64,000 nucleotides of DNA from assembly GCF_000424685.1 (NCBI RefSeq), contig NZ_AUKJ01000004.1, positions 1 through 64,000 of the forward strand, in the 5' to 3' direction. A model generated the notes under the pieces. It had not been told where the DNA came from. It saw only the letters and a program-made list of their open reading frames with translations, and ran no database searches. Numbering within the stretch: position 1 is the stretch's first letter; each line of letters begins with the position of its first letter. Shown piece after piece: positions 35,821-43,679 of this stretch. The position numbers and the translations under genes were made by a program. Source of the DNA: Methylococcus capsulatus str. Texas = ATCC 19069 (GTDB lineage: Bacteria > Pseudomonadota > Gammaproteobacteria > Methylococcales > Methylococcaceae).

Positions 35821-36800
35821 CGCGCCACCTCCATGCCCTTCGCGGCGACCAGCCAGGCCAGCGCCAGCGCCGCCGCCAGATAACAAAAGGCTTGCAGATC
35901 CCGCCGCGGCACCCGCTCGGCATAGCGCAGCGGCCGCTGCTCCTCGCGGTCGACGTCGGCGATGGCGCGCTCGAGGGCGTCGGCGTCTTCCGCCTCGTAG
36001 GCGCGGTAGGGGATGCCCAGACTGCTGAAAAACAGATGCAGATAGCGCTCGGGCCGCGCCTGGGCGTTGTCGTCCTCCGGGTTGTCCGGAGTTTCGAAGA
36101 TACCGTGGCTGCCCGCGGTGCGCAGGAATATCCAGTACAGCCGTATGCCCTTCTCCTTGAACCAGCGGCGCAGCTTCAGCTCGCTGTCCGGGTCCACCTC
36201 GGCGGCGCCGTCGGACACCAGCAGGACGATACGCGAACCCGCGCTCGAATCGTCGCCGAAATACGAAAGCGCCATCGCCAGCCCCTTGCTCACATGCGTC
36301 TGCGCCAGACCCGGCAGCTTCATGGCGTGGACCGCCGCCAGCACCGCAGCCTTGTTGTCGGTCAGCGGCAGCACGAACAACGGGGAGGTGCTGAAGGCGG
36401 CGACCCCGACCAGATCGTTGCGTCCGCTCGAGACGAAACCGCTCAGGAGGCGCTCCGCCGCGGCCGACTTGGATTCCTCGCCGCCCGTGGGGGTACGCCC
36501 GGCGAAGCTGTCATCCATGCTGCGGCTGCGATCCAGCAGCAGCACCATGTGGGCGCCGTAGCCGGTGCGTTCGACGGTGTACTCGCGCCGATGCAGACCG
36601 GCACTGCCCAGCAGCAGCGCCAGGATGGCGCCGGCACCGGCGAGGCGCAGACTCAGGTCGACGGCCCGCGACGCAGTATCGACGGGCAACAATGCATGCC
36701 AGGAACACGGGGCAGGACGCAGCGGCAACCGCCACAACGGAAGCAGCATCAGCGGCAGGCCCCACAGCAAGTACGGCGTGTCCAGCGCCCAATCGGTCAT
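35817..36800 (-). CDS. mxaC: MxaC, von Willebrand factor A protein of methanol dehydrogenase maturation
   Basis: MxaC is an inner-membrane protein with a vWA domain facing the periplasm. The 327-residue protein has N-terminal helices (YLLWGLPLMLLPLWRLPL and LAGAGAILALLLGSAGL), a complete MIDAS motif D90-R-S92-R-S94, VLLVSDGAAEVDPDS, and a C-terminal helix (FCYLAAALALAWLVAA). ATG 36800 has AAAGGAGG ahead of it, so the longer frame from 36827 is rejected. The stop overlaps mxaK. Confidence 0.91.
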   Translation of the reverse strand: MTDWALDTPYLLWGLPLMLLPLWRLPLRPAPCSWHALLPVDTASRAVDLSLRLAGAGAILALLLGSAGLHRREYTVERTGYGAHMVLLLDRSRSMDDSFAGRTPTGGEESKSAAAERLLSGFVSSGRNDLVGVAAFSTSPLFVLPLTDNKAAVLAAVHAMKLPGLAQTHVSKGLAMALSYFGDDSSAGSRIVLLVSDGAAEVDPDSELKLRRWFKEKGIRLYWIFLRTAGSHGIFETPDNPEDDNAQARPERYLHLFFSSLGIPYRAYEAEDADALERAIADVDREEQRPLRYAERVPRRDLQAFCYLAAALALAWLVAAKGMEVAR

Positions 36801-37714
36801 GGCCGCCTCCTTTCGGCAAGCTGGCACGAACGGGCCAACGCCTCCATGCGCGCCAGGTCGAACGACGGCGCCGGTGCCCCCTCTCCGAAAAAGACTTCAT
36901 ACGAGGCCAGGAAGAAGTCCTGGATCTCGTCCCGCAAGAGATCGTAGGCCGGATGGCTCCGGAAGAACTCGTCCAGCCCTTCGATGAACAGCGGCTCACC
37001 CGAAGTCCGATTGAACGCCTGGTGCAGACAGGAAAAACCTCTGCGCAATGCCTCCCGGCTGTCTCCCAGGCCGCGCAGATCCCGCAGCACCCGGCGGGCC
37101 TCGGCGAAATGGCGGCCGCGCGACACGAACGGCAGCCAGGCGCTCAGATAGGCCCACCAGGCCAGCGCGCCCGTGGCTGCGAGGCCGGAACCGACGCTCG
37201 CGGCGGCGGGGCCGAGAGTCGGCAGCGGCGCCGGTGCGGCGTCCGGACGCATCGACGGGCCTTCGGCGCGCAGCACCGACAGCGCCCGGATCGGCGCGGT
37301 GGTGAAAGTCCAGTCAGGGACCGCCAACCGTTCGCCCGAACCGGCCAGTTGCAGCTCGAAGCCGGGAATCGTGAGGTTCTTCACTTCCAACGGGGCGTAG
37401 AAGGTCTGGTATTCCAGCGTCAGTATCCGGCGCCTGCCCTCGCGGCGGACTTCGACCCGCCGCAGCAGCAGCCAGCGGTTGATCCAGCCTTCCCTGGGCA
37501 GGGACGCAGCCTCTATTCCCTGCCCCGCATCGGTTTCGACCCGCACCTCGTGGCGGATGAGATCACCGATGACGTAGCCGAAGGCGCGGGGCGTGTCGAA
37601 CGAGAGCGAAGTGGCGCCATGAAGTGGAACCGATACCAAGGCCGCGACCGGCAGGAGAGACCAAACCACAATTGCTCCAATTCTGGAAGCCGCATGGGAA
37701 ATCAGGCGTATCAC
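36797..37714 (-). CDS. mxaA: MxaA, methanol dehydrogenase maturation protein
   Basis: MxaA is an inner-membrane protein needed for calcium insertion. A GTG at 37714 gives 305 residues: a signal or anchor helix (AIVVWSLLPVAALVSVPLHG), a periplasmic beta-rich domain (LSFDTPRAFGYVIGDLIRHE), a second membrane helix (GSGLAATGALAWWAYLSAWL), and a cytoplasmic tail with a conserved-looking FNRTSGEPLFIEGLDEFF. The longer frame upstream of 37714 consists of the palindromic repeat and is not believed. GAGGG inside that repeat may act as the ribosome site. The stop overlaps mxaC (ATGA). Confidence 0.85.
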   Translation of the reverse strand: MIRLISHAASRIGAIVVWSLLPVAALVSVPLHGATSLSFDTPRAFGYVIGDLIRHEVRVETDAGQGIEAASLPREGWINRWLLLRRVEVRREGRRRILTLEYQTFYAPLEVKNLTIPGFELQLAGSGERLAVPDWTFTTAPIRALSVLRAEGPSMRPDAAPAPLPTLGPAAASVGSGLAATGALAWWAYLSAWLPFVSRGRHFAEARRVLRDLRGLGDSREALRRGFSCLHQAFNRTSGEPLFIEGLDEFFRSHPAYDLLRDEIQDFFLASYEVFFGEGAPAPSFDLARMEALARSCQLAERRRP

Positions 37715-37715
37715 A

Positions 37716-37790
37716 CCCTCATCCCCTCTCCCAAAGGGAGAAGGGAGTAAGTCCCCTCTCCCTTTGGGAGAGGGGCAAGGGGTGAGGGCA
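37716..37790. repeat. GC-rich palindromic intergenic repeat, copy 1 (mxaS-mxaA)
   Basis: Nested inverted repeats: CCCTCATCCCCTCTCCC on the left and GGGAGAGGGGCAAGGGGTGA on the right, with CCCCTCTCCCTTTGGGAGAG at the centre-right. It matches a REP/MITE-like family often seen between genes in proteobacteria. It directly abuts the mxaA GTG start and would form a long hairpin in the mRNA. Copy 2 is at 39755. Confidence 0.75.
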
Positions 37791-37851
37791 AACCACACCG
37801 GACGACGCTCCAAGCACCAGCATACGCTCCTCCCCCATTCCTTCGGAAACA

Positions 37852-38694
37852 TCAGCCTGCATGGAAGTAGCGTGTGACCGCGTCGGGATCGAAGCCGCCG
37901 GACAGAAACAGCGGTTCCCTGCCGAAGCCTCGCAGCATCGCAGCCAGCCGCTCGCGGCGCTCCTGGAAGGTCTGCGACAAACGGGCGCGCAAGGCCGGGC
38001 GCAGCCACATCAACCGCTCCATGCCATTCTCCATGTCCTGCATCAGGGCCAGTCCGGATGCCTCCGGCGCCGATTCCTCCGGATCCCACAGCACGACCGG
38101 CACGACGTCGTGATGCGCCAGGGATTCCATGACCTGCTTAAGGAAGCCCAAGGGAAAGTGGAAGTCCGACTGCAGAAACACCAGTCCGCGCCGCGACGGC
38201 AGATAGCGGACGGCGTGCAACAGCCCGCGCGCGCTGCCGCCCGTGGGTCGGAAACCGCGCAGACGCTCCGCCAGCATCAAGGCGGCTCCCACCTGCCGGG
38301 TCGGCGGTAGATGGAAATCCGGAACGCCACGGTCGGACAGTCCGACGAAACCCATGACATCCCCCGTCCGGTACGACGACAGCGCCAACCCCTCGGTGAA
38401 ATCCGCCAGCACGGCCGTTTTCGATGCGCGCCCGCGGTAGCCCATCGAGGCGGACAGATCCGCCAAGGCGTAAACCGCGATCCGCCCCCGCTGCTCGTGC
38501 AGACGCACCCAGAAGTGGCCGCCAGGGTCGCCGAGGCTGGCCCGCAGATGCAGCCTGCGGGGATCGGGATGCGCCTGAAACGGCACCAGCCGCTGAAAGG
38601 CATGCACGCCCCCGCCCTGCCGGCTGGGATGGGCGCCCGGCTGGACGCCGTCGGCGCGCCAGGTCAGCCGGTAATGGAATTCCTTGTGCTTCAT
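37852..38694 (-). CDS. mxaS: MxaS, DUF58-type protein
   Basis: MxaS is the DUF58/vWA-like partner of the MoxR ATPase in the mxa operon. The 280-residue protein has no obvious membrane helix. It shows IAVYALADLSASMGYRGRAS with a perfect DxSxS motif (D79, S81, S83) and GLVFLQSDFHFPLGFL. ATG 38694 overlaps the mxaR stop (ATGA). The longer upstream frame lies inside mxaR and is rejected. By analogy with other MoxR-DUF58 pairs it probably links the ATPase to the membrane vWA proteins MxaC and MxaL. Confidence 0.9.
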   Translation of the reverse strand: MKHKEFHYRLTWRADGVQPGAHPSRQGGGVHAFQRLVPFQAHPDPRRLHLRASLGDPGGHFWVRLHEQRGRIAVYALADLSASMGYRGRASKTAVLADFTEGLALSSYRTGDVMGFVGLSDRGVPDFHLPPTRQVGAALMLAERLRGFRPTGGSARGLLHAVRYLPSRRGLVFLQSDFHFPLGFLKQVMESLAHHDVVPVVLWDPEESAPEASGLALMQDMENGMERLMWLRPALRARLSQTFQERRERLAAMLRGFGREPLFLSGGFDPDAVTRYFHAG

Positions 38695-39710
38695 GGCGCC
38701 GCGATCCGGCGGATCAGCTTGCCGACCAGCTCCGGGATCAGCTCGGTGCGGCGGTATTCGTAGACCGGCTTGAGGAAGATGCGGTGGCCGACCGCCGGAG
38801 CGAACACGTATTGAACGTCCTCCGGCTCGACCCGGTCCCGGCCACTGAGCCACGCCTGCACCCGCGCCAGCCGGACCAAGTAGCTCATGCCGCGGGGACT
38901 GGAACCGGCCTCGATCATGTCGCCGGAATCCGCCTCGTGGAGAGCGATGCCGAAATCCTCCGGCCGCCGGGTCGCGCGCCACAGATCCTGGACATAGGCT
39001 CTGAGACGGGCGCTGACGTGGATGCCGCCTTGCAGGGCTTCGGCAATGCCGTTGAGTTCACGGAACGAGAGCGTATCGGCCGGCGCGGACGCGACCAGCC
39101 GGTCGGGATCGTAGAAACGCGGGTCGAACAGGATTCGGTCGATATGCGCAGGATCGGCCGGCGGCTCGATGGCGATTTCGAGCATGAAGCGGTCGCGCGC
39201 CGCCGCGGGCAATTCGAAAGTCTCCTCCTTTTCCACCCGGTTGCGGTCGGCGAACACCTGCAGGTACGGAAACCGGTACTCGCGGTTGAAAGCCGACACG
39301 CAGCGCTCGGCCATGACCCGTAGCAGGAGGGAATGCACCTGGGGCCGGGCGCGGTTGATCTCGTTGAAGAAAAAAATGGAAAGCTGCTCCCCGTGCTTGA
39401 GCAAAGGCCCCGGCGCGACGCCCGGCCTACCTTGCTCGTCCAGGTAGGTGTAATAGACCAGATCGTTCGGCATCAGGTCGATGGTGCCCTCGATCCGCTC
39501 GTAATCGCCGCCGATGCCGCGCGCCACCGCACGGAGCAAGGTGGTCTTCCCGACGCCGACGCCGCCTTCGAGCAGCGCATGGCCGCGGGCGAACACGGCC
39601 AGGGTCAGCAGGCGGATCGGGCGCTCCTGCCCGAGCACGACTTGCTGCAGCCCCTGTTCGAAGCGTTTGGCGCGTTCCAGGCCGTCGGCAAGGGGGGTGT
39701 CTAGATTCAT
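38691..39710 (-). CDS. mxaR: MxaR, MoxR-family AAA+ ATPase
   Basis: MxaR is the founding-type MoxR AAA+ ATPase, thought to act as a chaperone that loads the cofactor or metal into methanol dehydrogenase. The 339-residue protein has Walker A GGVGVGKTT (49-57), Walker B IFFFNEINRA (about residue 110), sensor RDRFMLEI and a C-terminal lid domain (SSPRGMSYLVRLARVQAWL). ATG 39710 gives MNLDTPLADGLERAKRFEQG; the longer frame runs through mxaI and the repeat and is rejected. Confidence 0.92.
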   Translation of the reverse strand: MNLDTPLADGLERAKRFEQGLQQVVLGQERPIRLLTLAVFARGHALLEGGVGVGKTTLLRAVARGIGGDYERIEGTIDLMPNDLVYYTYLDEQGRPGVAPGPLLKHGEQLSIFFFNEINRARPQVHSLLLRVMAERCVSAFNREYRFPYLQVFADRNRVEKEETFELPAAARDRFMLEIAIEPPADPAHIDRILFDPRFYDPDRLVASAPADTLSFRELNGIAEALQGGIHVSARLRAYVQDLWRATRRPEDFGIALHEADSGDMIEAGSSPRGMSYLVRLARVQAWLSGRDRVEPEDVQYVFAPAVGHRIFLKPVYEYRRTELIPELVGKLIRRIAAP

Positions 39711-39754
39711 GGGTGAGTGCCTATCGGCGGCTTTCGATAAGAGAGGTAGCAAGC

Positions 39755-39815
39755 CCCCAACCCCTCTCCCGGAGGAGAGGGGATTCACTCCCCAAAAGGG
39801 CCGGGGATGAGGGCG
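39755..39815. repeat. GC-rich palindromic intergenic repeat, copy 2 (mxaI-mxaR)
   Basis: CCCCTCTCCCGGAGGAGAGG with a final GG (39761-39782) is the central dyad, flanked by CCCCCAA on the left and GGGCCGGGGATGAGGGC on the right, the same pattern as the copy at 37716. It lies between the abundant enzyme genes (mxaF-J-G-I) and the low-abundance maturation genes. The mRNA hairpin could protect the upstream part or slow polymerase. Confidence 0.75.
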
Positions 39816-39873
39816 CGGTTCGATATACCCTTGCCGCCATGTACACGCTGCCGACAGCGTTACACCGCTGCCG

Positions 39874-40158
39874 TCATTTGATGTCTTCGACCTTGTAGAC
39901 GAACTTGCCGGTCTTGGCGTAGTTCTCCACGCGCTTCTGGTTGCGGGCTTCCATCGCCTTGATCGACTCCGCCTGCTTGTTGAGCTCGTTCGGGTCGTGC
40001 TTGGGGTCGTACTTGCTGCCGGCGACCTTGTCCGGATAACCGGGTTTGGGCTCCCAGCAGTTTCCGGGCGCCTTGCAGTGGGTACCGTCATAGGCCTGGA
40101 CACCCGCCGCGAACGAAACGGCCATGGCGGCCGCGACGAAACTCGTTTTCTGCATCAT
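39874..40158 (-). CDS. mxaI: Methanol dehydrogenase small (beta) subunit
   Basis: MxaI is the small lysine-rich subunit of methanol dehydrogenase. The 94-residue precursor has a signal peptide cut at VQA-YDGTH, leaving 72 residues. These include the cysteine pair of CKAPGNCWEPKPGYPDKVAG, PKHDPNELNKQAESIKAMEA and a long basic helix. ATG 40158 follows AGGAGG; a second ATG next to it (40155) could be used. It begins 41 bp after mxaG. Confidence 0.96.
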   Translation of the reverse strand: MMQKTSFVAAAMAVSFAAGVQAYDGTHCKAPGNCWEPKPGYPDKVAGSKYDPKHDPNELNKQAESIKAMEARNQKRVENYAKTGKFVYKVEDIK

Positions 40159-40199
40159 GAGGAATGCCTCCTGTCTTGAGGTGAAAGATTTGAGGGCCG

Positions 40200-40679
40200 T
40201 CATTTCAGCCATTCGGCCTTGGCTGGATCGCCCCGGTAAAGGCTGCGGATCCAGGCCATGATCTTGAGCATTTCGTCATTGTTGAGGTTGACGTACTGCG
40301 GCCCCATCATGCCCTGCGCGCCGCCGAACAGGATTTCGAACAAACCGACGTCGGTGGCCGCGCGGGGATAGGTCCAATAGTCGTCCGCCAATCCCGGACC
40401 GAGCTTGCCTTCGGCCTCATGGCCGTGGCAGCCGGAACAGGCTGACAGATACAGACTATGTCCCTGTTCCACTACCTCCTTGTTGCCGTTGTAAGGGTTC
40501 TTGCCGGTCTGCAGGAACTGCTTGACGGCTTGCGTGTCGCCGCCGGCCTTGGCGTAGGACAATTCCAGCGTCTCGCCGGTGACGGCATGCCGCAGGGTAA
40601 TGTCGGCCTGCGCGGGCAGCGCCAACAACCCGGCGACACACATGCCAGCCACGTCGAACCTCGCATTCTTCAGCTTCAT
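40200..40679 (-). CDS. mxaG: Cytochrome cL (methanol dehydrogenase electron acceptor)
   Basis: MxaG is the periplasmic c-type cytochrome that takes electrons from methanol dehydrogenase. The 159-residue precursor has a signal peptide (AGMCVAGLLALPAQA), the haem motif C81-S-G-C84-H85, and AQGMMGPQYVNL carrying the likely distal methionine. The protein begins 5 bp after mxaJ. Confidence 0.95.
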   Translation of the reverse strand: MKLKNARFDVAGMCVAGLLALPAQADITLRHAVTGETLELSYAKAGGDTQAVKQFLQTGKNPYNGNKEVVEQGHSLYLSACSGCHGHEAEGKLGPGLADDYWTYPRAATDVGLFEILFGGAQGMMGPQYVNLNNDEMLKIMAWIRSLYRGDPAKAEWLK

Positions 40680-40684
40680 TTTCT

Positions 40685-41551
40685 CTAGCCTTTCCTTCGA
40701 TCATGGGAAGCCGTCCTGGCCGGTTTTTCATCCATGGGCAACAGCGGAATGCCTTCCGCCTCCAGCACCGCATTCACTTCCTTGCCGAAGCGGGCCAGAA
40801 CCTGGTCGATCTGCTTGAGCAGGGCCTCCTCGCCCTTGCGCACGCCGACGGAAGTCGAATAGTGGTGGGGCACTTTCTCGCCGTCGGACCGCCGGTTGTC
40901 GTCGGGGATGACGGTCATGGCCAGCCCCGCCCCTCTGACATAGCGCGCCGCCGCCGGCCCCCACAACACCGCGACTTCGGCGTTGCCGTCGGCGACTTCC
41001 GCCACCAGCTTGGCCGGGTCGTAGCGCACGTACTGGTTACGCCGCGACTTGAAACCGACCAGGGAGTGCATGTAGTTGAACATGTCGTTGTAGCGGCCGA
41101 TGGTGCGGATCATCGTCTCAGCCGGGGTATCCGGCATGAACGCGATCCGCTTCACGGTCTTCAGTGCCGCGCTGTTCCAATCTTGGATGCTCAGTCCCGT
41201 GTCCTTGCGGTAGACGAATACGTAGCCGGACCGGTAATAAGGAGTGCTGGTGAGCATCCGCGGGTCGCCGGCATCGACGCCGATGACCACATCGCACAAA
41301 CCCCTGTCCAGATAATCCCGGACGAAATAGCGGGCATCGGTCCACCACACGTTCTCGACTGGCCGTCCCAATCCCTTTCCAAGGAGCTCAGCCAACTTAT
41401 TTTCGAAACCCTCGCCGGCCCTGTCCGAATACGGCATCTCGTTTTCCGCGGAGCAGACTTTGAGCGGTTCGACGCTCGTCGCTGCCTGCACGCATCCCAC
41501 GACCGCGAGGTAAGCGGTCCACCCCGCGGCTGCAATACGGTTCATTCGCAT
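40685..41551 (-). CDS. mxaJ: MxaJ, periplasmic binding-protein-like accessory protein
   Basis: MxaJ is a periplasmic solute-binding-fold protein needed for active methanol dehydrogenase. The 288-residue precursor has a signal peptide (about 1-24) and the binding-protein pattern LKVCSAENEMPYSDRAGEGF, LCDVVIGVDAGDPRMLTSTP and GNAEVAVLWGPAAARYV. AAAGGA lies ahead of ATG 41551. A strong hairpin separates it from mxaF. Confidence 0.95.
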   Translation of the reverse strand: MRMNRIAAAGWTAYLAVVGCVQAATSVEPLKVCSAENEMPYSDRAGEGFENKLAELLGKGLGRPVENVWWTDARYFVRDYLDRGLCDVVIGVDAGDPRMLTSTPYYRSGYVFVYRKDTGLSIQDWNSAALKTVKRIAFMPDTPAETMIRTIGRYNDMFNYMHSLVGFKSRRNQYVRYDPAKLVAEVADGNAEVAVLWGPAAARYVRGAGLAMTVIPDDNRRSDGEKVPHHYSTSVGVRKGEEALLKQIDQVLARFGKEVNAVLEAEGIPLLPMDEKPARTASHDRRKG

Positions 41552-41580
41552 GGTTCATCCTTTCGACAGCATGGGATAGG

Positions 41581-41599
41581 GGCGCTCCCCCGGAGCGCC
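41581..41599 (-). terminator. Strong hairpin between mxaF and mxaJ
   Basis: GGCGCTCC, CCC and GGAGCGCC form a perfect 8-bp GC-rich stem just after the mxaF stop. No U-tract follows, so it is not a classical terminator. It more likely protects the 3' end of mxaF mRNA or lowers read-through into mxaJ. Confidence 0.6.
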
Positions 41600-41613
41600 T
41601 CCACCCCTTCGAC

Positions 41614-43419
41614 TCAAAGCGAGAACACGAACACCGATCCACCCATCTGGGTGTAATGCGCCAGTTCCCTGAACGCACCCACAGCCCCCAGACCTGCGGT
41701 CGGGTCCTTCAGGTCGAATACCAGCCCTACTCCTGGCCAGCCGCCGACGCCGGAGTAGATGGCAATGTATTGCTTGCCGTTGTGCTGATAGGTGATGGGA
41801 TGGCCGATCACGCCGGAGGGCAACTGGAACTGCCACTTCAGCTCGCCGGTACGGGTGTCGCGGGCCTTGATGAAGCCGTCGAGGGTACCGTAGAACACGA
41901 GGTCGCCGGCGGTCGCCAAGGTGCCACCCCAGACCGCAAACTTCTCTGGCACTTCCCATTCCATCTTGCCGGTGACCGCGTTCATCGCCTTGACCTGACC
42001 CAGCATCCCCTTGGGTCCCGGATACATGTTGAGGGTCGCCCCCACAAAGAACTGGCCGGCGCGGTAGGGCAGCATGAACGGCTCCCAGTCCATGCAGATG
42101 TGGTTCACGCCCATGAAGAACAGCTTCTTGTCCGGATCGTAGGACTCGATGCCCTGGTTGTGATAGCCCATGGCCGAGGGACAGATGCCTTTGGCATTGT
42201 GGTCCATGCGGGTGCTGTACTCCGGATCGCGGATCGGCAGGCCGGTCTTCAGATCGACCTTTTTCACCCAGTTGACGGTGTCATCGATCTTGAAGGCATT
42301 GACCAGGGCACCGGTTTCCCGGTTCAGCGTATACACCAGACCGTTGCGGTCGGGATGGGTCAGCAGCGGCGTCAGCTTGCCGTCCACTTCCTGTTCGGAC
42401 AGACCCATGTAGTTGACACCGGCGTAATCCCACTCGTCGTGCGGCGTCTTCTGGTAGCCGAACTTGGCGCGGCCGGTGTCGGCGTCGCGGCCCCAGATGG
42501 TCATGGTCCATTTGTTGTCGCCGGGCCGCATGGTCTCGTTCCAGGGTGCCGGATTGCCGGAACCGTAGTAGATCATGTCCAACTTGGGATCATAGGCATA
42601 CCAGCCCCAATTGGTGCCGCCGCCGATCTTCCAGGCATCACCCTCCCAGGTTGAGAGCCCCAGGCCGAACTGACCGTAATGCGGGTTGTCCTTGTTGAAG
42701 TCCTTGTCCAGCAACAGGTCTTCGTCGGGACCGGTGGCATAGGCCCGCCATTCCTGCTTGCCGTCCTTGATGTTATAGGCCGTGACGTAGCCACGCACGC
42801 CCAGCTCGGCTCCGGCCGAACCTACCAGTACCTTGTCCTTCACCACGAAAGGCGCGCCGGTGAGGGTGGAGCCCATGGCGATGTCGGAATTTTCCATCTT
42901 CCATATCTCTTCGCCGGTCTTGGCGTTGAGTGCGACGATGTGGCCGTCGAGCTGGTTGAGGAAGATCTTCGCCGGACCGTGCTCGCCGGCCGGCACGTAG
43001 GCCAGACCGCGGTTGACCACGTCGCAGCAAGCCACCGCGCGGGCCGCCGGATTCTGCTTGGGCTTGTACTGCCACAGCATCTTGCGGGTGTCGTTCAGGT
43101 CGACTGCATAGACGTTGTTGGGGAACGGCGTGTGGATGTACATGATGCCGTCCACCACCAACGGCGCACCTTCGTGGCCATGCAACGTGCCGGTGGACAG
43201 GGTCCAGGCCACCTTCAGGTTCTTGACGTTGTGGCTATTGATTTCCGTCAGCCGGCTGAAGTGGGTGGCGCTGTAGTCCTTGGTCTGCATGACCCAGTTC
43301 CGGTCGTCCTTCGACAGCCGGTCCAGCTCCGAATTGGCGTGCGTGGATTGCGCGGCTAGCACGGCGGCCATCGCCAGCATCGACCCGCCGCAGCCACTTG
43401 CCAGTTTGCAAATTTGCAT
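41614..43419 (-). CDS. mxaF: Methanol dehydrogenase large (alpha) subunit, PQQ- and Ca-dependent
   Basis: MxaF oxidises methanol to formaldehyde in the periplasm using PQQ and calcium. The 601-residue precursor has a signal peptide (about 1-28) and an eight-bladed propeller. Visible active-site features are the adjacent cysteines C131-C132 that cover PQQ (VACCDVVN), Glu205 (GAELGVRG) and Asn289 ([11 protein letters not shown]) as calcium ligands, and the catalytic base Asp331 in [10 protein letters not shown]. The residue after this aspartate is Tyr rather than the extra Asp of lanthanide XoxF enzymes (two positions on, Gly), so this is the calcium form. GGAGGAG lies before the ATG. It is the first gene of the mxa operon. 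Confidence 0.97.
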   Translation of the reverse strand: MQICKLASGCGGSMLAMAAVLAAQSTHANSELDRLSKDDRNWVMQTKDYSATHFSRLTEINSHNVKNLKVAWTLSTGTLHGHEGAPLVVDGIMYIHTPFPNNVYAVDLNDTRKMLWQYKPKQNPAARAVACCDVVNRGLAYVPAGEHGPAKIFLNQLDGHIVALNAKTGEEIWKMENSDIAMGSTLTGAPFVVKDKVLVGSAGAELGVRGYVTAYNIKDGKQEWRAYATGPDEDLLLDKDFNKDNPHYGQFGLGLSTWEGDAWKIGGGTNWGWYAYDPKLDMIYYGSGNPAPWNETMRPGDNKWTMTIWGRDADTGRAKFGYQKTPHDEWDYAGVNYMGLSEQEVDGKLTPLLTHPDRNGLVYTLNRETGALVNAFKIDDTVNWVKKVDLKTGLPIRDPEYSTRMDHNAKGICPSAMGYHNQGIESYDPDKKLFFMGVNHICMDWEPFMLPYRAGQFFVGATLNMYPGPKGMLGQVKAMNAVTGKMEWEVPEKFAVWGGTLATAGDLVFYGTLDGFIKARDTRTGELKWQFQLPSGVIGHPITYQHNGKQYIAIYSGVGGWPGVGLVFDLKDPTAGLGAVGAFRELAHYTQMGGSVFVFSL

Positions 43420-43522
43420 GTGTCTCCTCCAAGAATGATTGATGCCGACCCTGCATCGGCGCTCTACGAACAGCGGCGGAGATTCTGGGACAGATCATGT
43501 CGGCGGCGTTACGGAATAACCC

Positions 43523-43592
43523 CTCGAAGCCGCCTTGAAAAACTCTCGAATGCTCGCTGGAAAAACTCCCACGGCGGGAGGTTCCGCTCGAA
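43523..43592. promoter_or_regulatory. Phased direct repeats in the mxaF/two-component divergent region
   Basis: The 260-bp gap between mxaF and the sensor kinase gene contains CTCGAA at 43523, 43545 and 43587, so spaced 22 and 42 bp, close to two and four helical turns. GAAAAACTC repeats at 43537 and 43560, 23 bp apart. A GGGA-N5-TCCC dyad is at 43608-43620. These are plausible binding sites for the response regulator encoded next door. No convincing -35/-10 pair was found by eye. Confidence 0.4.
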
Positions 43593-43679
43593 TACCCCGG
43601 ATCCGTCGGGAATATCTCCCTGTCACAAGGACCGCCGATCGAGGCAAACTAATACGATCTTTCCCGGGAGCAAGCGCCC

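Noticed and set aside
37715-38089. Upstream extension of mxaA to an ATG near 38089
   Set aside because: The extension crosses mxaS in another frame and the palindromic repeat. It has no mxaA-like character, and the signal helix begins only after 37714.
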